The notes under the pieces were generated by a model. That model was not told the origin of the DNA, made no database searches, and saw nothing but the letters and a program-made list of their open reading frames with translations. Source: Entomortierella parvispora (lineage: Eukaryota > Mortierellomycota > Mortierellomycetes > Mortierellales > Mortierellaceae). Taken from it: a stretch of DNA of 64,000 bases. Shown in pieces: positions 10,048 to 22,911 of the stretch. The DNA lies in NCBI GenBank assembly GCA_963573315.1, contig OY752142.1, positions 620,001 to 684,000 on the forward strand, in the 5' to 3' direction. Both the position numbers and the translations under genes were made by a program. The first letter of the stretch is position 1; each line of letters opens with the position of its first letter.

Positions 10048-11820
10048 GAGATGTCCAACAGCGAGATGGCAGGGCGAGGGAGGGATGATGATGAGAGGAG
10101 AGGAGAGGAGGAGACATTGGGATAGAAAGAGGGGAAAGAAAGAGAAGGAGATGTTGGTGCCACAAGGCAATGGTTGTACCTTTGCTCGGTAAGGAGCTGC
10201 GTGTATTCGTGGAAAGGTACTTGGGAGAGTGCTCCAACCTGTCGGGAGGAGGGATGGATGGGAAGACAAGAGCAGATGGAGGGATGAGAGGAAAGGAATG
10301 CAAGAGGATGCATGAATACAATGAATGAACAGGAAGGAAGGAAGCAAGGAATGGATGTGTGCCAGACAGACAGACAGACCGACAGACAAAGAAAGAGAAA
10401 CGGACACCCCTCTCCGTCTTTTTTTTCTTTTTCCTTTTTTTTTGTTCGCCCTGTGTGTATCATTTGTATCATTTGTATCATTCATTCATTGTGTGTTGCC
10501 CATCTCTTGGGTCCTTCTTCTTCTCCTCTTCCTCCTCCTCCTCCTCTTTCCCTTCTGCCCCCTTGCTCACTCACCTCAACAATCCCACTCTTCTTGTTCT
10601 CAGACTCGCTTCTCTTCTCTTGTCTTTTCTTTGCTACAAGGAATAAAGACACAGGCACGCTTCTGAGCCTGCGGGTCGAGGCGCGTGTGTGTGAATGTCG
10701 GATGTGTGTTGTGTGTTGCGTGTGCGTAGTGTGCGTGTAGTGCGTGTGTAGCGTGTGTGTAGTGCGTGTAGTGTGTACACGATGTGCATGGGTGACCCCT
10801 GTATTTCTCTCTCTCACACACACACACACTCTATCTCTCCATCTCCTTCTCTCCTTCTCCTTGAATCGATGGATCAAGCACAGCTCCCAACAGACACACG
10901 TCCTGCCGTGTCTGCCCCTGTTCCTTGCTCTCCAACAGCTCTAATTCTATTCTCGTTCTAATCTGGTGCGTGCCTTTTCTGTTCTCTCTTCGGACAATTC
11001 TTTTTACTGGAGAATCGCGTTCCTTCCACCAGGCGCACAGGGTAGGGGAGGTAGGGGATATGCACTCTAACCGACAATACATCTTTTCTGGTTTCTCCTT
11101 CTCTTGTTCTGTTGCAAAGACGCATCAGCAAGACGGAGCTGCCCTTCTTCTTCTTCCTCCTCCTCCTTCTCCCCTCCCTTCTCCACCCACACCTCCAGTC
11201 ATTCATTCATTCATTCACGTCTCCCTTCTCTTTCATCTCTTATTCCTCACCCGTTCTCCCTTTGATCCATCCCTCATTCTCCAACCAAACCAACAGCAGG
11301 CAAGTTGGATCCTAGACCCTTTGTTTCTTCATCGCTTTCCACTCTTCTCTGACCATCAACACAGATTGTTCTCGCTCCTCTGCTCCTTTTCGCCCGCTAA
11401 CGGTTTCCCTTTTCTCCCTTGCCCAGGCTCCTTCTCGTGAGCAGTCAGAGGACCCCTTTTGAACCTTCCACTCCCTTCTCCCAAGGGCAAATAGTCCTCC
11501 AGGCACTCACTGCTTTTTTTTTTTGCTGCACGCTTCTCCGATTGCTTCATTCCCCCCCCCTCTTCCTTCCTCTTTCTCTCCTCTCCCATTCATATCAGTC
11601 TACATCTCGTATTCTTCTTTTGTCCTAGCGTCTTTACACGACATTTCCATCTCTTTCTCTTTCTTTTTTTTAACGACCCAGTCCGCCGTGCACTCATTGC
11701 GCAAAGAGGCCGGCCCTCTTTCCTTTCATCTTTTTCTCCTCTCTCTCTACACTCGCTATTTCTCCCTTCTTATATACCCGATCACCTGCTTCCTCCTTCC
11801 TCACATCCTGTAACAACACA
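10048..11820. other. Divergent intergenic region, low complexity
   Basis: Shared 5' flank of the minus-strand F-box gene and the plus-strand OPT gene. It is mostly CT/GA-rich low complexity with a GT-rich microsatellite at about 10684-10779, short CA and CTC runs, and a pyrimidine-rich leader just before the OPT start. The many ORFs here read through simple sequence and are not believed. Confidence 0.6.
10684..10779. repeat. GT-rich microsatellite
   Basis: Interrupted TGTG/GTGTAG/GCGTGT repeats over about 95 bp, followed by a CACACA run near 10815-10828. Confidence 0.75.
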
Positions 11821-14800
11821 ATGATCGGTTGGGCAAAGTCAAATGGAGCCGAGAAATCAGAAAAGAAAAAGACTGCAAAGGAACCAAAGGCACCCAAGCC
11901 GCCCAAGACCACGGTTGTCATCTCTATGCCTCGACGCAAAAAAGAGTTTGGCATGGGCACCTTTGGGACAGAGCCAGCAGCAGAAACAATAGCACCCTTG
12001 ACCACAGAATCACCAGATCAACCGGACCAGAAACAACAAGACGGCCAGCAACAGCAACTACAGGAGACCGATCCGTCCACTGCCCACCAAGGTGACAGCT
12101 TGCTTAGTGTCACCAACAAGGACCAGGAAGCTGTTGCTCTGCTCCCAACGTCGAGTGTCGCACATCATTTCAACCTGGCTCAGTTTCGTCGTCCACAAGA
12201 TCCAGCCTTATTGTCGTCCTCCACCTTTTCAACAGCCAGGACGCCGGGCACGCCGGCAACGCCAGCAGGAGCTTCGAGCGGACTAATAACCCCGTACTCG
12301 GCTAGGTCCTCTTACTTTCCTGCGACTCCTGCGAGTGGAAACGCCTCGATCCACTCTGCAGCTTTTGGAACGACAACAACAACAACACCAACTGTCGGCA
12401 GTCCCTCCACGGTTCCTGCTCACGCACTCCTGTCCCCTGCCTCTCTCACTGACACTAACAGCAACAAAAACAACAACAACAGCAACAACAACAGCAACAA
12501 CAACAGCAGCAGCAGCGACAGCAGCAACGCTCTTCCTCTCACAACTCCTGCAAAAGCTATTTCCACAAGCGTCACCCCTGCCCTGGAGATGATCCCTGAA
12601 ACGCGAAAACATCGCCCGTTGCGCTCGGACATTGTTATTCCGCCTGCAATTGTCACCTCAAAAACGGGTGCGAATGTTCGTCCTACCAACCAACACCCGT
12701 CTTCCCTCCAGAACAACCATTTTTTCCACGGGCAGCACCCTCATTCGCTTCAAACACCTGCAACCCCTAAAACCCCTGGGCCCTTTCATCACTATCAGCA
12801 ACAACAACAACAACTGCAGCAGCATCCTCATCATCCTCATCATGCATCAGCAATTTCATCTGCTCATTCCAACTATCCAACCTCCGCGTCTACTTGGACA
12901 ACAGCAACAACGGGGACAGTGATAACGGCTACGCCAAAGACCCCTGGATCTATGGATGAATGGCGCATGATGCAGATGCAGCTGCAGCAACAGGACGATC
13001 TCAACTTTTCGCTCACTCTTCCCTCTGTCAGCACCCTTGGCTCACCTTTGACATCCAAGAGCAGCTACAACAACAGTGGCAGCAACGGCCATAGCCGCCA
13101 TCATGTACATCACCTCCACAGTACCTCAACATTGGCCTCTCCAGTCACGATGACGCCAGTCTCGTCCATTGGATCGTCCTCGATGCTGTTTTTGACGGGT
13201 GCAAGTTGCTGTCATAGAGCAACAGGCGGGGGCTCTCATCAGCATCAGATCTCTTGCCCTGTTGTGCAGAAGCATGCGAGTGGAATCCAGACTCCTGGAC
13301 CAGAGGCATCGACAGACGGATCGTTCTGGGCCAAGCGATCATCGTCGCCTGGGAACAGCCTTTCATCAGTTGCAACGCCAGGAGGAAGTCAGACAAATCA
13401 TACAAATCACACGGATCACACAAATCACACACTTCACGCCCTGTCCCAACAGCAGCATGCACATGCGAATCACTCCTTCCTCAACCTCCCTTCGGTTCCC
13501 ACTCGCACCGCCACGCCTCCATCCGCACATCCTCTCTACCAGCTCGGAGGTGGAGTAGGAGTACGAGTAGGAGGAGAACCCAACAGCAACACCACCTCCA
13601 CCAGCGACCTGCCTGACCACCCTGGACTGCTTCATCTCACCACTCCTGCTAATGCCGGGAGTACCACCACCCTGCACTCTGACTATGCCCCCAGCTCTGT
13701 CGACGCCTCAGACTATGATCCATCCGCTCATCCAGGATACGCCCATTTGAGCCACTACTCTCCCTCCTACGGTCCCAGTTCTGCTGGTTCAGAGGGACCC
13801 ATGTTGGCTGGAGGATACTTCAATGGCACATCCACCCCATACCCGAACGACCCTGATCCCCGCCTTCGTACCTCCATCTCCGCACCCGCGGTCGGAGGCA
13901 AGAGTCACCAACTTTTGTCTCCATCAAGTCATCCATCCAGTGGAGGACCAGGACCAGGAGCTTCTGCCGAGAACTGTCATGGAAAGAGTGGTCGACATTG
14001 CAAAAACTGTCCAAAACAACAACATCAACCACATTCTAGGCGGCCCTCTCTTGGATCCGTATCGATTTTGGCGACTCCGACAGCGACGATGGCGACATCC
14101 CAATCGGCAGGAGCTCTTGCAGTCTTGGCGGGCACAGATATGGAACGTTCCAACTCTGGATCTTCATTCAACAATGGCAATAGCATGACTCGATCCTCCT
14201 CGCCTTCACCAGGTCCTTTGAGAGTCCTGTCTTCAAAACTGGCCGCCAACACAATCAAGAAGCTGTCCGTCTCTCAGCGATCTCTTTTTAGCAGTAGCAG
14301 GGAGGACTTGAATTGTTGTCAGGAGAGCCTTCAGAATGTGAACGGGAGTCAGGAGAACATTTTGGCGACAAATTACGAGAGCTGCTGTTGCTGCTGCAGC
14401 TGTGAAAACGCTCAAGGACGCTGTGGACCGTATGGCGGAGGAGGAGGGGGCTCTGTTGCGAGTACTGAAGGACTCAGCGTCAACGGCGGTGGCGGTGGTA
14501 GTAGCTCCAGCAAAGCTCAAAGGCTTCAGAAGACCATCGAGAGCAACGTAAGGAAAACACACTAACAAACATGAATGGCACTTATTCACAGAGAACATTT
14601 TTTTTGCTAACTTTATAACTCTTTCTTCTTCCATCCTCTTCCCCTTCCTACTAGTTTCACGGTAAACTCGGCAGCCTACGGGATAGCAGCGGCAACAAAA
14701 AGGGAAAATCTCGAAAGTCGTCTACTCGAAACGGAGGCACCGACGGCGGTGGCGTCAGTGACACTACGATGGATTACAACTACTCGAGCCAGTTTGTTCG

Positions 14801-17800
14801 TCAGGAATTTGCACAGTACAACTATGAGCGCCAGATCCAGGACTTTCAAAGGGCCGCTCGCGTCTTTAAGGAACAAAAGGCCCTCACAACTGCGGCGGCC
14901 GCAGCGTCGATTGCAGCCGAGGCCAGGGCAGCGATCGCAGAGGCAGCTGCAGCGGCCGCAGAGTCTGCCGCCAGGCACAAACAACGGATACTGCAACAAC
15001 AGCAGCAACAGCAACAGCAACACTCACTAGCATCAGGGAATGGTGGACTGGGCGCACATTCATCCTCGGGCACTTCTTTGGCCATCACACCAATTCAAGA
15101 GTCCGACGAGGAGGGAAACTCACCTTTAGAGGCCGTCAAATCACACCCTTCCCAACGCATCGAAGAGAAATCAGGAAAGACGGAGCACCATCTACGACAA
15201 CATTCTATTCACAGCACAATCACAGGAACACCAGGACGATCTGCATCTGGACTTTTAAAATCTGTGTCTCGACCCCATCGACGAGTTGGTTCTAGTGTAG
15301 GATCGGCCCGCAGTGGGCAGAGCTTCCCCCGAAAGAGATTCACGAGCCAAACTGGTACAGAAGGATCTTCTCGCGCAAGCAGCTTGCACAAGGGTTTGGG
15401 CGGCAAAACCGATAGCTCTTATTTGGAGTTGGGGCAGGTCGGCATGCCAATGGGGATGGATCTCAAGATCCCTGGACTGGGATTAGGGCTGGGCTTTGGT
15501 CTTGAGTCGTTGACTTTTGAATCTTTTAACGAGTCCTCGTCTTCAGTCGACAGAAAAGGAGAGAATGGCTCAAGAATCCAAGCGACGACTTTGGAGGTTA
15601 GACGAGTCGACCTGGAAGAAGACGGTTCAACTTATGAAGATATCCCACTACAGGACATGCATCTTACTAGTGCCAGCGGCAACTCAAAGTCTGTCGCATC
15701 GACATCGCCCTTGGCTCTATTGCCCAGAGATATGTCACATAACTCCGAGGATCGGTATAGTCACCACGGCCGTGTGGCCAGCACCAATCAGGAACCCAGG
15801 AATGCAACCTCTGCTGATGCTGTTCGAGGGCGATCGGTTCATTCGATCTGTAGTGTCGACACGGTCTCTCAGCAAATTTCTGCTCGCCATCGTCAACACA
15901 GTCGACTTGCCAACATGAGCAATGTTGCCAGTCTTTACTCCAATTATGACCCAACTGGCTCAAACGCCGCAGGAATGACGACCAGTTCTCTCGGGAATGG
16001 AGACCACATCTCTGGCGCTGGAAATGCGAACGGCAATGGTGCTGGTGCTCGAGGCTTTGTAATGGAAAACTCTCCGATTCAGGTCGTTCGAGCGACTGTT
16101 GGCACCGTGGATGACCCTAGTCTGCCCTGTTTTACATTCCGGATGTGGGTCCTCTCGACTTTGTTCGTGGTCATGGGTGCGGCTATTTCAGAGTACAATT
16201 TCTTTCGAAGCAACTCTGCCTATTTTTCAATCTACTTTGTACAGTTGGTATCCTACTTCTGCGGCAAGGCCATGGCGAAGTGGTTGCCGACGCGAGAATT
16301 TGAGATTTGGATCCCAGGCGCGGCTTGGTTGGAGCATTTATTTAGCTGTTGTTGGAGAAAGGAGGAAGTCGAGGTAGGAATCAACTCTGATGATAGCGCT
16401 GGATCCATGGGTGGAAATGGACAAAGAAGGACTGGAGGCAACCCAACAGGAGGACCCATCCGGGGTACAAACAGGAGTACTCTTGCGAGATCAAATGTAG
16501 CGAGTACAAAGAATGGGCTGGAGGGCGAAAGTGGCATCGGAGGAGCTGCAAGAGCTCGAAAGAGATACTCTTGGACCTTTACACTCAACCCCGGCAAGTT
16601 CAATATGAAGGAACACATGCTCATTGGAGTCGCCGCCGCAGCTGGATGTGCACCGGTAATCATGGTTGATAGGAATGGTTGTTCTGTGAGTTGCCACCGG
16701 GTTTCCTAACACGAGCTCTTTTCAACAGGCTTACGCGACGAATGTGCTGGCGATTCAGTCTCTGGTTTTCAACGCGCCTTTGGGCCCTTGGACCGGCATT
16801 GGTCTTGTCATCAGCTCGCAGTGTATTGGCTTTAGCATGGTAGGTCCGCAATCGGTCATCTCTTTCTCAGTGGCTGCAAGAGCACCGTTTGACCCTCCTT
16901 CTCTTCCTTAGGCATGGTTCCTTTTGGACTATGTGATCAAACCATCTGTGATGATCTGGCCTTCAACACTGGTGAATGTGTCCTTGTACAATACCCTCCA
17001 CGAACATAAAGTCTTGACGCGATGGTTTACAAGAATGCAGCTGTTTTGGTACGCGTTCTTGGCCATCTTTCTCTACCAATGGCTCCCAAGAATGTTCATG
17101 CCCATCCTGACCTCGATGGCGTTGCTTTGCTGGATCAAGCCATCAAGTAATGTTTTGAGAAAGCTTGGCAGTGGATATACTGGTCTTGGAATCGGATGCA
17201 TCTCGCTAGACTGGTCGATCATCAGTGGTGTTGGACCTTTGTTCACCCCTTGGGTAAGTTGTGTTAACGATTTATTTTTTTTGGTCACTGCTTCAGAAAA
17301 TCTAAAAGTTGGATCTTTCGCAAAACAAATAGTGGGCACAGTGCAATTTCTTCGTAGGATTGATCCTCATGCTCTGGCTCATCACACCGCTCGTCTATTT
17401 TTCCAACTACTGGTCTGCCATGTCGTACCCGATCGTGTCTTCTAATCTCTTTGACAATACGTCGCAGCTCTACGATATCTCCAAGGTTGTTAATCCGGAT
17501 CTGTCCTTTAACGTGACCATGTACGACTCGTATTCTCCCATCCTCATGACACCCTATTTCGCCATCACATATGGAACCAGCTTTATGGCTGTCATGGCCA
17601 CATTTGTTCATGTGGCGCTGTACTATGGACCGGATATCTGGCTAATTGCAAAGACAAGGACTCTAAGAAGACTTGCTAGGCTTCAGAACTCGGATCTTGT
17701 CCAAGGGGTTCAGGCCAAGTTTTCGAACTCTGGTGAGTCAGAGAACACGACCATGGCTGCCTCCAATCCAACCCATGCTGTATCAACGCAGCTCAGTTTT

Positions 17801-20020
17801 TTGGAGTTGGCACCAATGTCGGCGGGGTCCTTGCACGAGGCGCTCGAAGCCCCTCCTCGAATCAGTGATGGTGTAGGCCATATCCCCAGAGTGGGTGCTA
17901 TTGGCGGTGGAAGCGTTCGAAGCAGTCGTAAGAACAGCGAGTCAGCCTCGTTCAGAAACGATATCAATTTGCTGGAAGGTGGATCGGGGATCGGGGGGAT
18001 TGCAGGATTGAGCGGAGCAGAAGACCGACATAGCTTTCACCAGTCGTCCCATTACCGACAGTTGTCACAACAGCAGGAGCTTGCCGCTTCCCTGGGGACA
18101 GGCCTCGCCGGAGGCGCATCTGCAGCTACAGGGCCTTGTAACCAACTGACAGAGAGGGAAAAAGAGGAAATTGAACGGTGGGAGCAGATCCCGACAGAGA
18201 TGTTTGGTACCGAAGACATCCATACACGGCTGATGAAAGTATACCCCGAGGTAAGTACGGTCTCGCTCGTCCAATTGCTCAGCAATTGTTCTTTTGGTTT
18301 TTGTTGACCGCTGGAGACGCTCTCTCACCTCCCTCCCTTCTAGATTCCTGGACGTTGGTTCGGGGTACTCTTTGTGGTCTGCTTTGTGATCTCTGTCGTG
18401 GTCTGCAACACGTCCGATATTCATCTGCCTGTGTATGCCCTGATCCTTGCGTTGCTACTCTCTGCTATTTTTGCGATCCCGATGGCCATTATCCAAGCGC
18501 TCTCCAGTTCTCAGATTGGACTCAATGTGCTCAGTGAAGTGGTCTGTGGCTACCTTTTGCGTAGGTCTTTTATCTTTAAAGACGAATAGTCGCTATTGAA
18601 TTGATTGCTTACTCTGTTATTGATGCTTCTATTCTATGGACTATAGCCGGTAACCAACTCGCGAATTCAGTGTTCAAGTGCTACAGCTACATGACCCTCT
18701 ATCAATGCATGAACTTGACCCAGGCTCTTAAGTTGGGTCATTACATGAAAGTGCCCCCTCAAAAGATTTTGATCACGGTCATCTACGGAACTGTGGTTGG
18801 CGCGTTTGTCAACATTCAGGTCCTAGACTGGGTGCTGCTCTACAATCGCCAGGCCCTTTTTGAAGCCGACTCTCGGAGGTAATTTATTGCAGTTCTCGTG
18901 ACGAAGTGGGGGGAGGGGACTTTGTGGGTGTGTTGGGCGAAATTGCCATTGCTAATTTTCCCTTCGGGGCATTTTTTTTTCTACAAATTTTTGCGATTAC
19001 GTTAGTGGTTGGTCCTTTCGCAACCTGGATCTCTTCTTTTCGGCGTCACTCCTCTGGGGCGCTATTTCCCCGACGCGGCTCTTTGCGCCTTCATCCATTT
19101 ATCATTTTCTTCCACTGTGCTTTGTCCTCGGCCTATTCATTCCAGTGCCATTCTATCTTCTCTCAAGACATTACCCTCCCCTTGGATCTTATTGCAAGGG
19201 GAGAAGTCCTGACTCTTCACCCCTGCTGTTCTTTTTGCCAAGGTGCACTTGCTCGTCTGTGGCCCTCACTACAGAAGCGACGACTGAGATGACTGGCTCT
19301 CCTCCTAGGACAAGTTACCAGGACTCTGATGTCGCGTTCGGGGAGACGAACGTAGCCTCCTATCCTAAACCACATCATACTGACCGAGGTGATCGGCTTT
19401 CTGGACTATCGAATTATATCACGCCCCATGTGCAACCTCCACAAGAGAAGCGGCGGTGTTGTTGGCCATTTTTGACAAAATCAAAAGACGCGCTGGAAAA
19501 AGGGGCTGAAGAAAAGTCTAGACCTATGAATCTGTTTGGTCAGACCCTTGGCTGTGTGCATTCCAAGGAAAAAGAACCAGAGTATCCTCCACCGCATATT
19601 TACGAAGGTCGATCCAGCTCTTCGCGTGCCCACCGCGATCCTCACGGTCTTCACGACCCCGACTCGGATTCGTCTCGGTCTCTCGAGCACTACCTCCGTC
19701 GGGTGCCTTGGCATTTGGTCAACATGCCTCTCGTCTGTGCAGGAGCCAGTTTTGTGCCTCAGGCACCTGCCAGTTTTGTGGTGTCTGCTGGAGTAGTGGC
19801 GTTTATTTTCGCGTTCGTGGTCCTGCGGTACCACCATGAATGGTGGCGAAGGTACACGTTTGTGCTGGCGGCGGCGTTGGATGCAGGGACACAGATCTGC
19901 AACATGGCCATCTTTGTGGTCTTTGCCCTGATCCTGAAGGGCTCGGTCGAGTTTCCGAATTGGGCGGGTAATGATACTTCCAATCCTGAACGATGTGGCG
20001 TCGGCGATGGGTATAACTAG
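11821..20020 (+). CDS. OPT-family oligopeptide transporter with very long N-terminal extension
   Basis: Proton-coupled oligopeptide transporter family (OPT), a polytopic membrane protein importing small peptides or related metal/thiol conjugates. Eight exons: 11821-14547, 14655-16655, 16729-16839, 16912-17253, 17333-18250, 18344-18560, 18647-18878, 19006-20020. All junctions are GT-AG and together give about 2520 residues. OPT signatures: FTFRMWVLSTLFVVMGAAIS near residue 1400, AYATNVLAIQ, WAQCNFFVGLILMLW, IPGRWFG, GYLLPGNQLAN, FFSASLLWGAISPTRLF and YTFVLAAALDAGTQ near the end. Normal family length is 700-900. The first ~1400 residues are Ser/Thr/Gln/Asn/His-rich with runs of Cys (five in a row near residue 855) and coding CAA/CAG repeats. 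Two further hydrophilic inserts (about 180 and 170 residues) interrupt the membrane part. Exon 2 also has an ATG at 14769 that could start a shorter form. Substrate unknown. Confidence 0.85.
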
Positions 20021-20073
20021 ATGATAAGGGTGTGCTAGAAAAAAGTGAATGGATGTCTAAAAGAAAACTAGCC

Positions 20074-20105
<32 letters not shown>

Positions 20106-20412
20106 AGGAAAGAGGAGTTGATGGGTAGAGATGATAAAGAACTGTTGCTAGAAAAATGAAGCTAGTCATCAACATTTTTTTTTATTATTGTCGTCGTATC
20201 GTCATTTTGTCGTTTTTTTTTAGAAGAGTTATAAAAATGGGCCCTCTTTCCTCCGCTTTCTGTTCCGTCCTGGGTCATGCGAGTGGACCCAGGGATGGAA
20301 AGAGCAACTGAAGGAGCAGGGAAGAGAATACGCAAGGAAAGAGGTAGAAAAGACAGAAGGAAAAGAGAGGGATGGATAAAAAAGATAAATAAAAATACGG
20401 ATCAATATATGT
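20021..20412. other. Convergent intergenic region
   Basis: Lies between the stop codons of the OPT gene (plus) and R1 (minus). It contains a 28-A run (20075-20102) and T/A-rich stretches suited to 3'-end formation on both strands. No gene seen. Confidence 0.6.
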
Positions 20413-22911
20413 TTAACGGAGGTTAGAAGGCTTCTGGGGGGGCTTTTGCGACTGTTGGAGGATCAATTGGGCGTTGATGAGGCCCGGGGAGACCATGTCC
20501 TCGATGCGGATGCGTTTAGGCTTGGTAGCATTCTGGATCACTGGAGCGCCGGACAAGGTCGAGTTGGTGGTGAGGGGGCTATCCGAGGTCGGGGTCAGAT
20601 ACTGGAGGCCAGGGGAAGAGTACATGGGGGACATGAGAGGCATGGGTGGTTCCAAGTCTGTCATGGCGGGACTCTTCAAGAAGCTCATACTCGTCGTCGA
20701 GCGATCATGATGCCCAAACACGTCGCCGTTGTCCAGCTCATCCATAATCTCATGCTTGTCATCGAAGATACCGCCGCGGGCCACGCGGCTATCGATTTGG
20801 TATCCGTCGACGGAACCCGGCCCCGCCGTGCTGTCATTGTCGCTGAAACTGTGTTGATGAAATTGGTTCAATGTCCTGGGAGAAGGCGAGCCGCCGCTGC
20901 CGCCGCCGTCTTGGGACCAAGTGCGAGAGGGCTGTTGATAAGGATGCGGCAGCGAGTGCATGGACGGCTGTTGAGACTGGTAGTTTGGAAACTTTTCATC
21001 ATAGCTCATAGTACTGGAACCGGGGACACTGAAGGATCCCGAGCTGCTGTCATGATCATTGCCTCCCAATGACATGCGACCGAGGGCTGGGGTCGTTCCT
21101 GGGGTCTCCAACAGGAATGTGAGAGGAGAGTGTCTTGGGGGAACAGGGGGGATGACACGGCCCAAGGGCATGGACATACCCATTCGTTTACCACCTCCAT
21201 GTTCGAGGACAATCGACTTTTTGAACTCCTCTGTCCGTTGCTCGCGCTCCTTGCCGTTCTGGCGCTTGCGGCGGCACCACCAGATAAAGAGGGCCGGGAT
21301 GAGGATCAGGAGCACGACTGCTACAACTGCAATAGCGATAATCACGGGCTTGCCGAGTCCTGTACTAGTGCCGTTAGATAGGCTGCCGTTAGAGCCAGTG
21401 CTACCATTTGTACCAGTACCATTGCTGCCACCAGAACCTGGGGCGCCACCACTATCACCTGATGATCCTGTAGGAGCCGATGTAGGTGAAGGTATCACGG
21501 ATGGTGTGGTCACAGTCTGGGTTTGCCACGCCCAAGTTCCTGTCATTTGCGCGACAACAATCGTAGGCTGTGACCCGCCTGTATTTTATTCCAGCGAGAA
21601 GTTACAGTCAGTAAGATACAATTAACAACAAGGGTAGCAATGGAAATCACACCAACTGAACATCCCTGTTCAAACTGTCGACTCCCAGCTGCTTGCTAGC
21701 TTTTACCTTGTAAAACAACAAAAAGTTGTGTGCCACTGACACTGCACGACAGGGGCGCGTTCGGGAGCACGGATTTCGAAGCAGAGCTCCAAGTAGCCGT
21801 CTGTAAATCACCGGAGCTGATAGTATAATTGAGAGTCCAAATACCCGTCTTGGTGACCATCACGATTAAACTGTTGGTTGCTGAACATCAAAGGAAAGGA
21901 GGAATGGCGCTCTTTGTCAACAAATCTTTGATCGTTAATTTCTTCCACAAGCTGCGACTTGATCTTCAAAGCCATACCTATGATACAACTGGTAGGATCA
22001 TATGCTGGATTTGCTTGTGGCTGTAGTGTGATCTATCAAGGAAACAATTAGCGAGATGCATTTAAGTTGAACATGTCCTATGGTTTCTCTCAGAAGCGGC
22101 ACAACGGATGAGAGCGAAAACCACATTACAGACAGGTATCTTCAGGACAACTTCTCTCGGACTAACTCTCCCTCTTTTCCTGTTACTTTTCCACTGAACT
22201 TACCGCACTGGGGCTGGAATCGATGAAGAAGCTCATGCATGTGCCTGAACCTGAGATACACTTTCCTACGGCGACAACATTGACATTCGAAACTACGGAT
22301 CCAGGCAAGCGAACCACTCGAGGGGATGAGCTAGGATCAATGTTTCCGGCTATCTTAGCCACTGAAGTTGACTGCGAGATTGTCAGAGTTGCCATATTGG
22401 AAATGTCCAACTTGTTGACGCCAGTAGTTGAACCTCCAGTTGCGAGATTGGACATAAAAATTTCATACAACGCCGAGCCTTCAGAACTTCCAGAGTTCCC
22501 AGAAGCTATCCAGAGCGGTGGGACTCCTGTAGGAAAGAGATTAGGTGCCGATGACTGATCTGTAAAGGACCAATTCACGTTGTTGATGTTGGTATTGTTC
22601 CAGAAAACCGGGGCGACGAGGGGTTCAGGTGTCGACTGAGGCAACAATGTTATTATTTTCTGCGACGATTGACTCAAGAAGAGAAGCAGCTGTTTGTTCG
22701 AGTTGGAGAACATCCAGGCCCCGGATGGGGCTGATACAGGACTAGGACCTTGGCTAGTGATAGTCTGGTTCGCAATTAACAGCGTGTTTGTCGAGTTTGG
22801 GGCACTAGCAAAGGCGAAAAGGGATCCGAAAGTGGCGGCCGTATTGGCAGAGGAATAGTAATAGACGTATAGGGTGGGGCCAATGAAGGCGGCAGAGGCT
22901 GCGAAGGACAT
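20413..22911 (-). CDS. R1: single-pass membrane receptor-like protein, full cytoplasmic tail
   Basis: Family unknown to me. Four exons on the minus strand: 22911-22204, 22032-21978, 21880-21707, 21578-20413 (total 2103 bp, 700 residues). Residues 1-~315 are a beta-rich domain beginning MSFAASAAFIGPTLYVYYYS, with possible N-glycosylation sites (NST, NQT, NWS) and a cysteine pair CISGSGTC. A Ser/Gly/Asn-rich stalk follows. The membrane helix is at about 390-413 (VIIAIAVVAVVLLILIPALF), then a basic stop-transfer CRRKRQ and a ~285-residue Ser/Pro-rich tail. Orientation suggests N-out, yet no cleavable signal peptide is visible. A TATA-like TTTATATA on the minus strand near 22990 supports the start at 22911. 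It is the only copy of eight with the long tail, so I take it as the ancestral form; a role in surface sensing is inference. Confidence 0.75.

Noticed and set aside
10312-10877. Overlapping ORFs on both strands
   Set aside because: Low-complexity GT, CTC and T-rich sequence in an intergenic region, no motif or splice context.
12283-14634. Minus-strand ORFs rich in Leu/Val/Ala inside the OPT gene
   Set aside because: Shadows of CAA/CAG/AAC repeats coding Gln/Asn/Ser on the plus strand.
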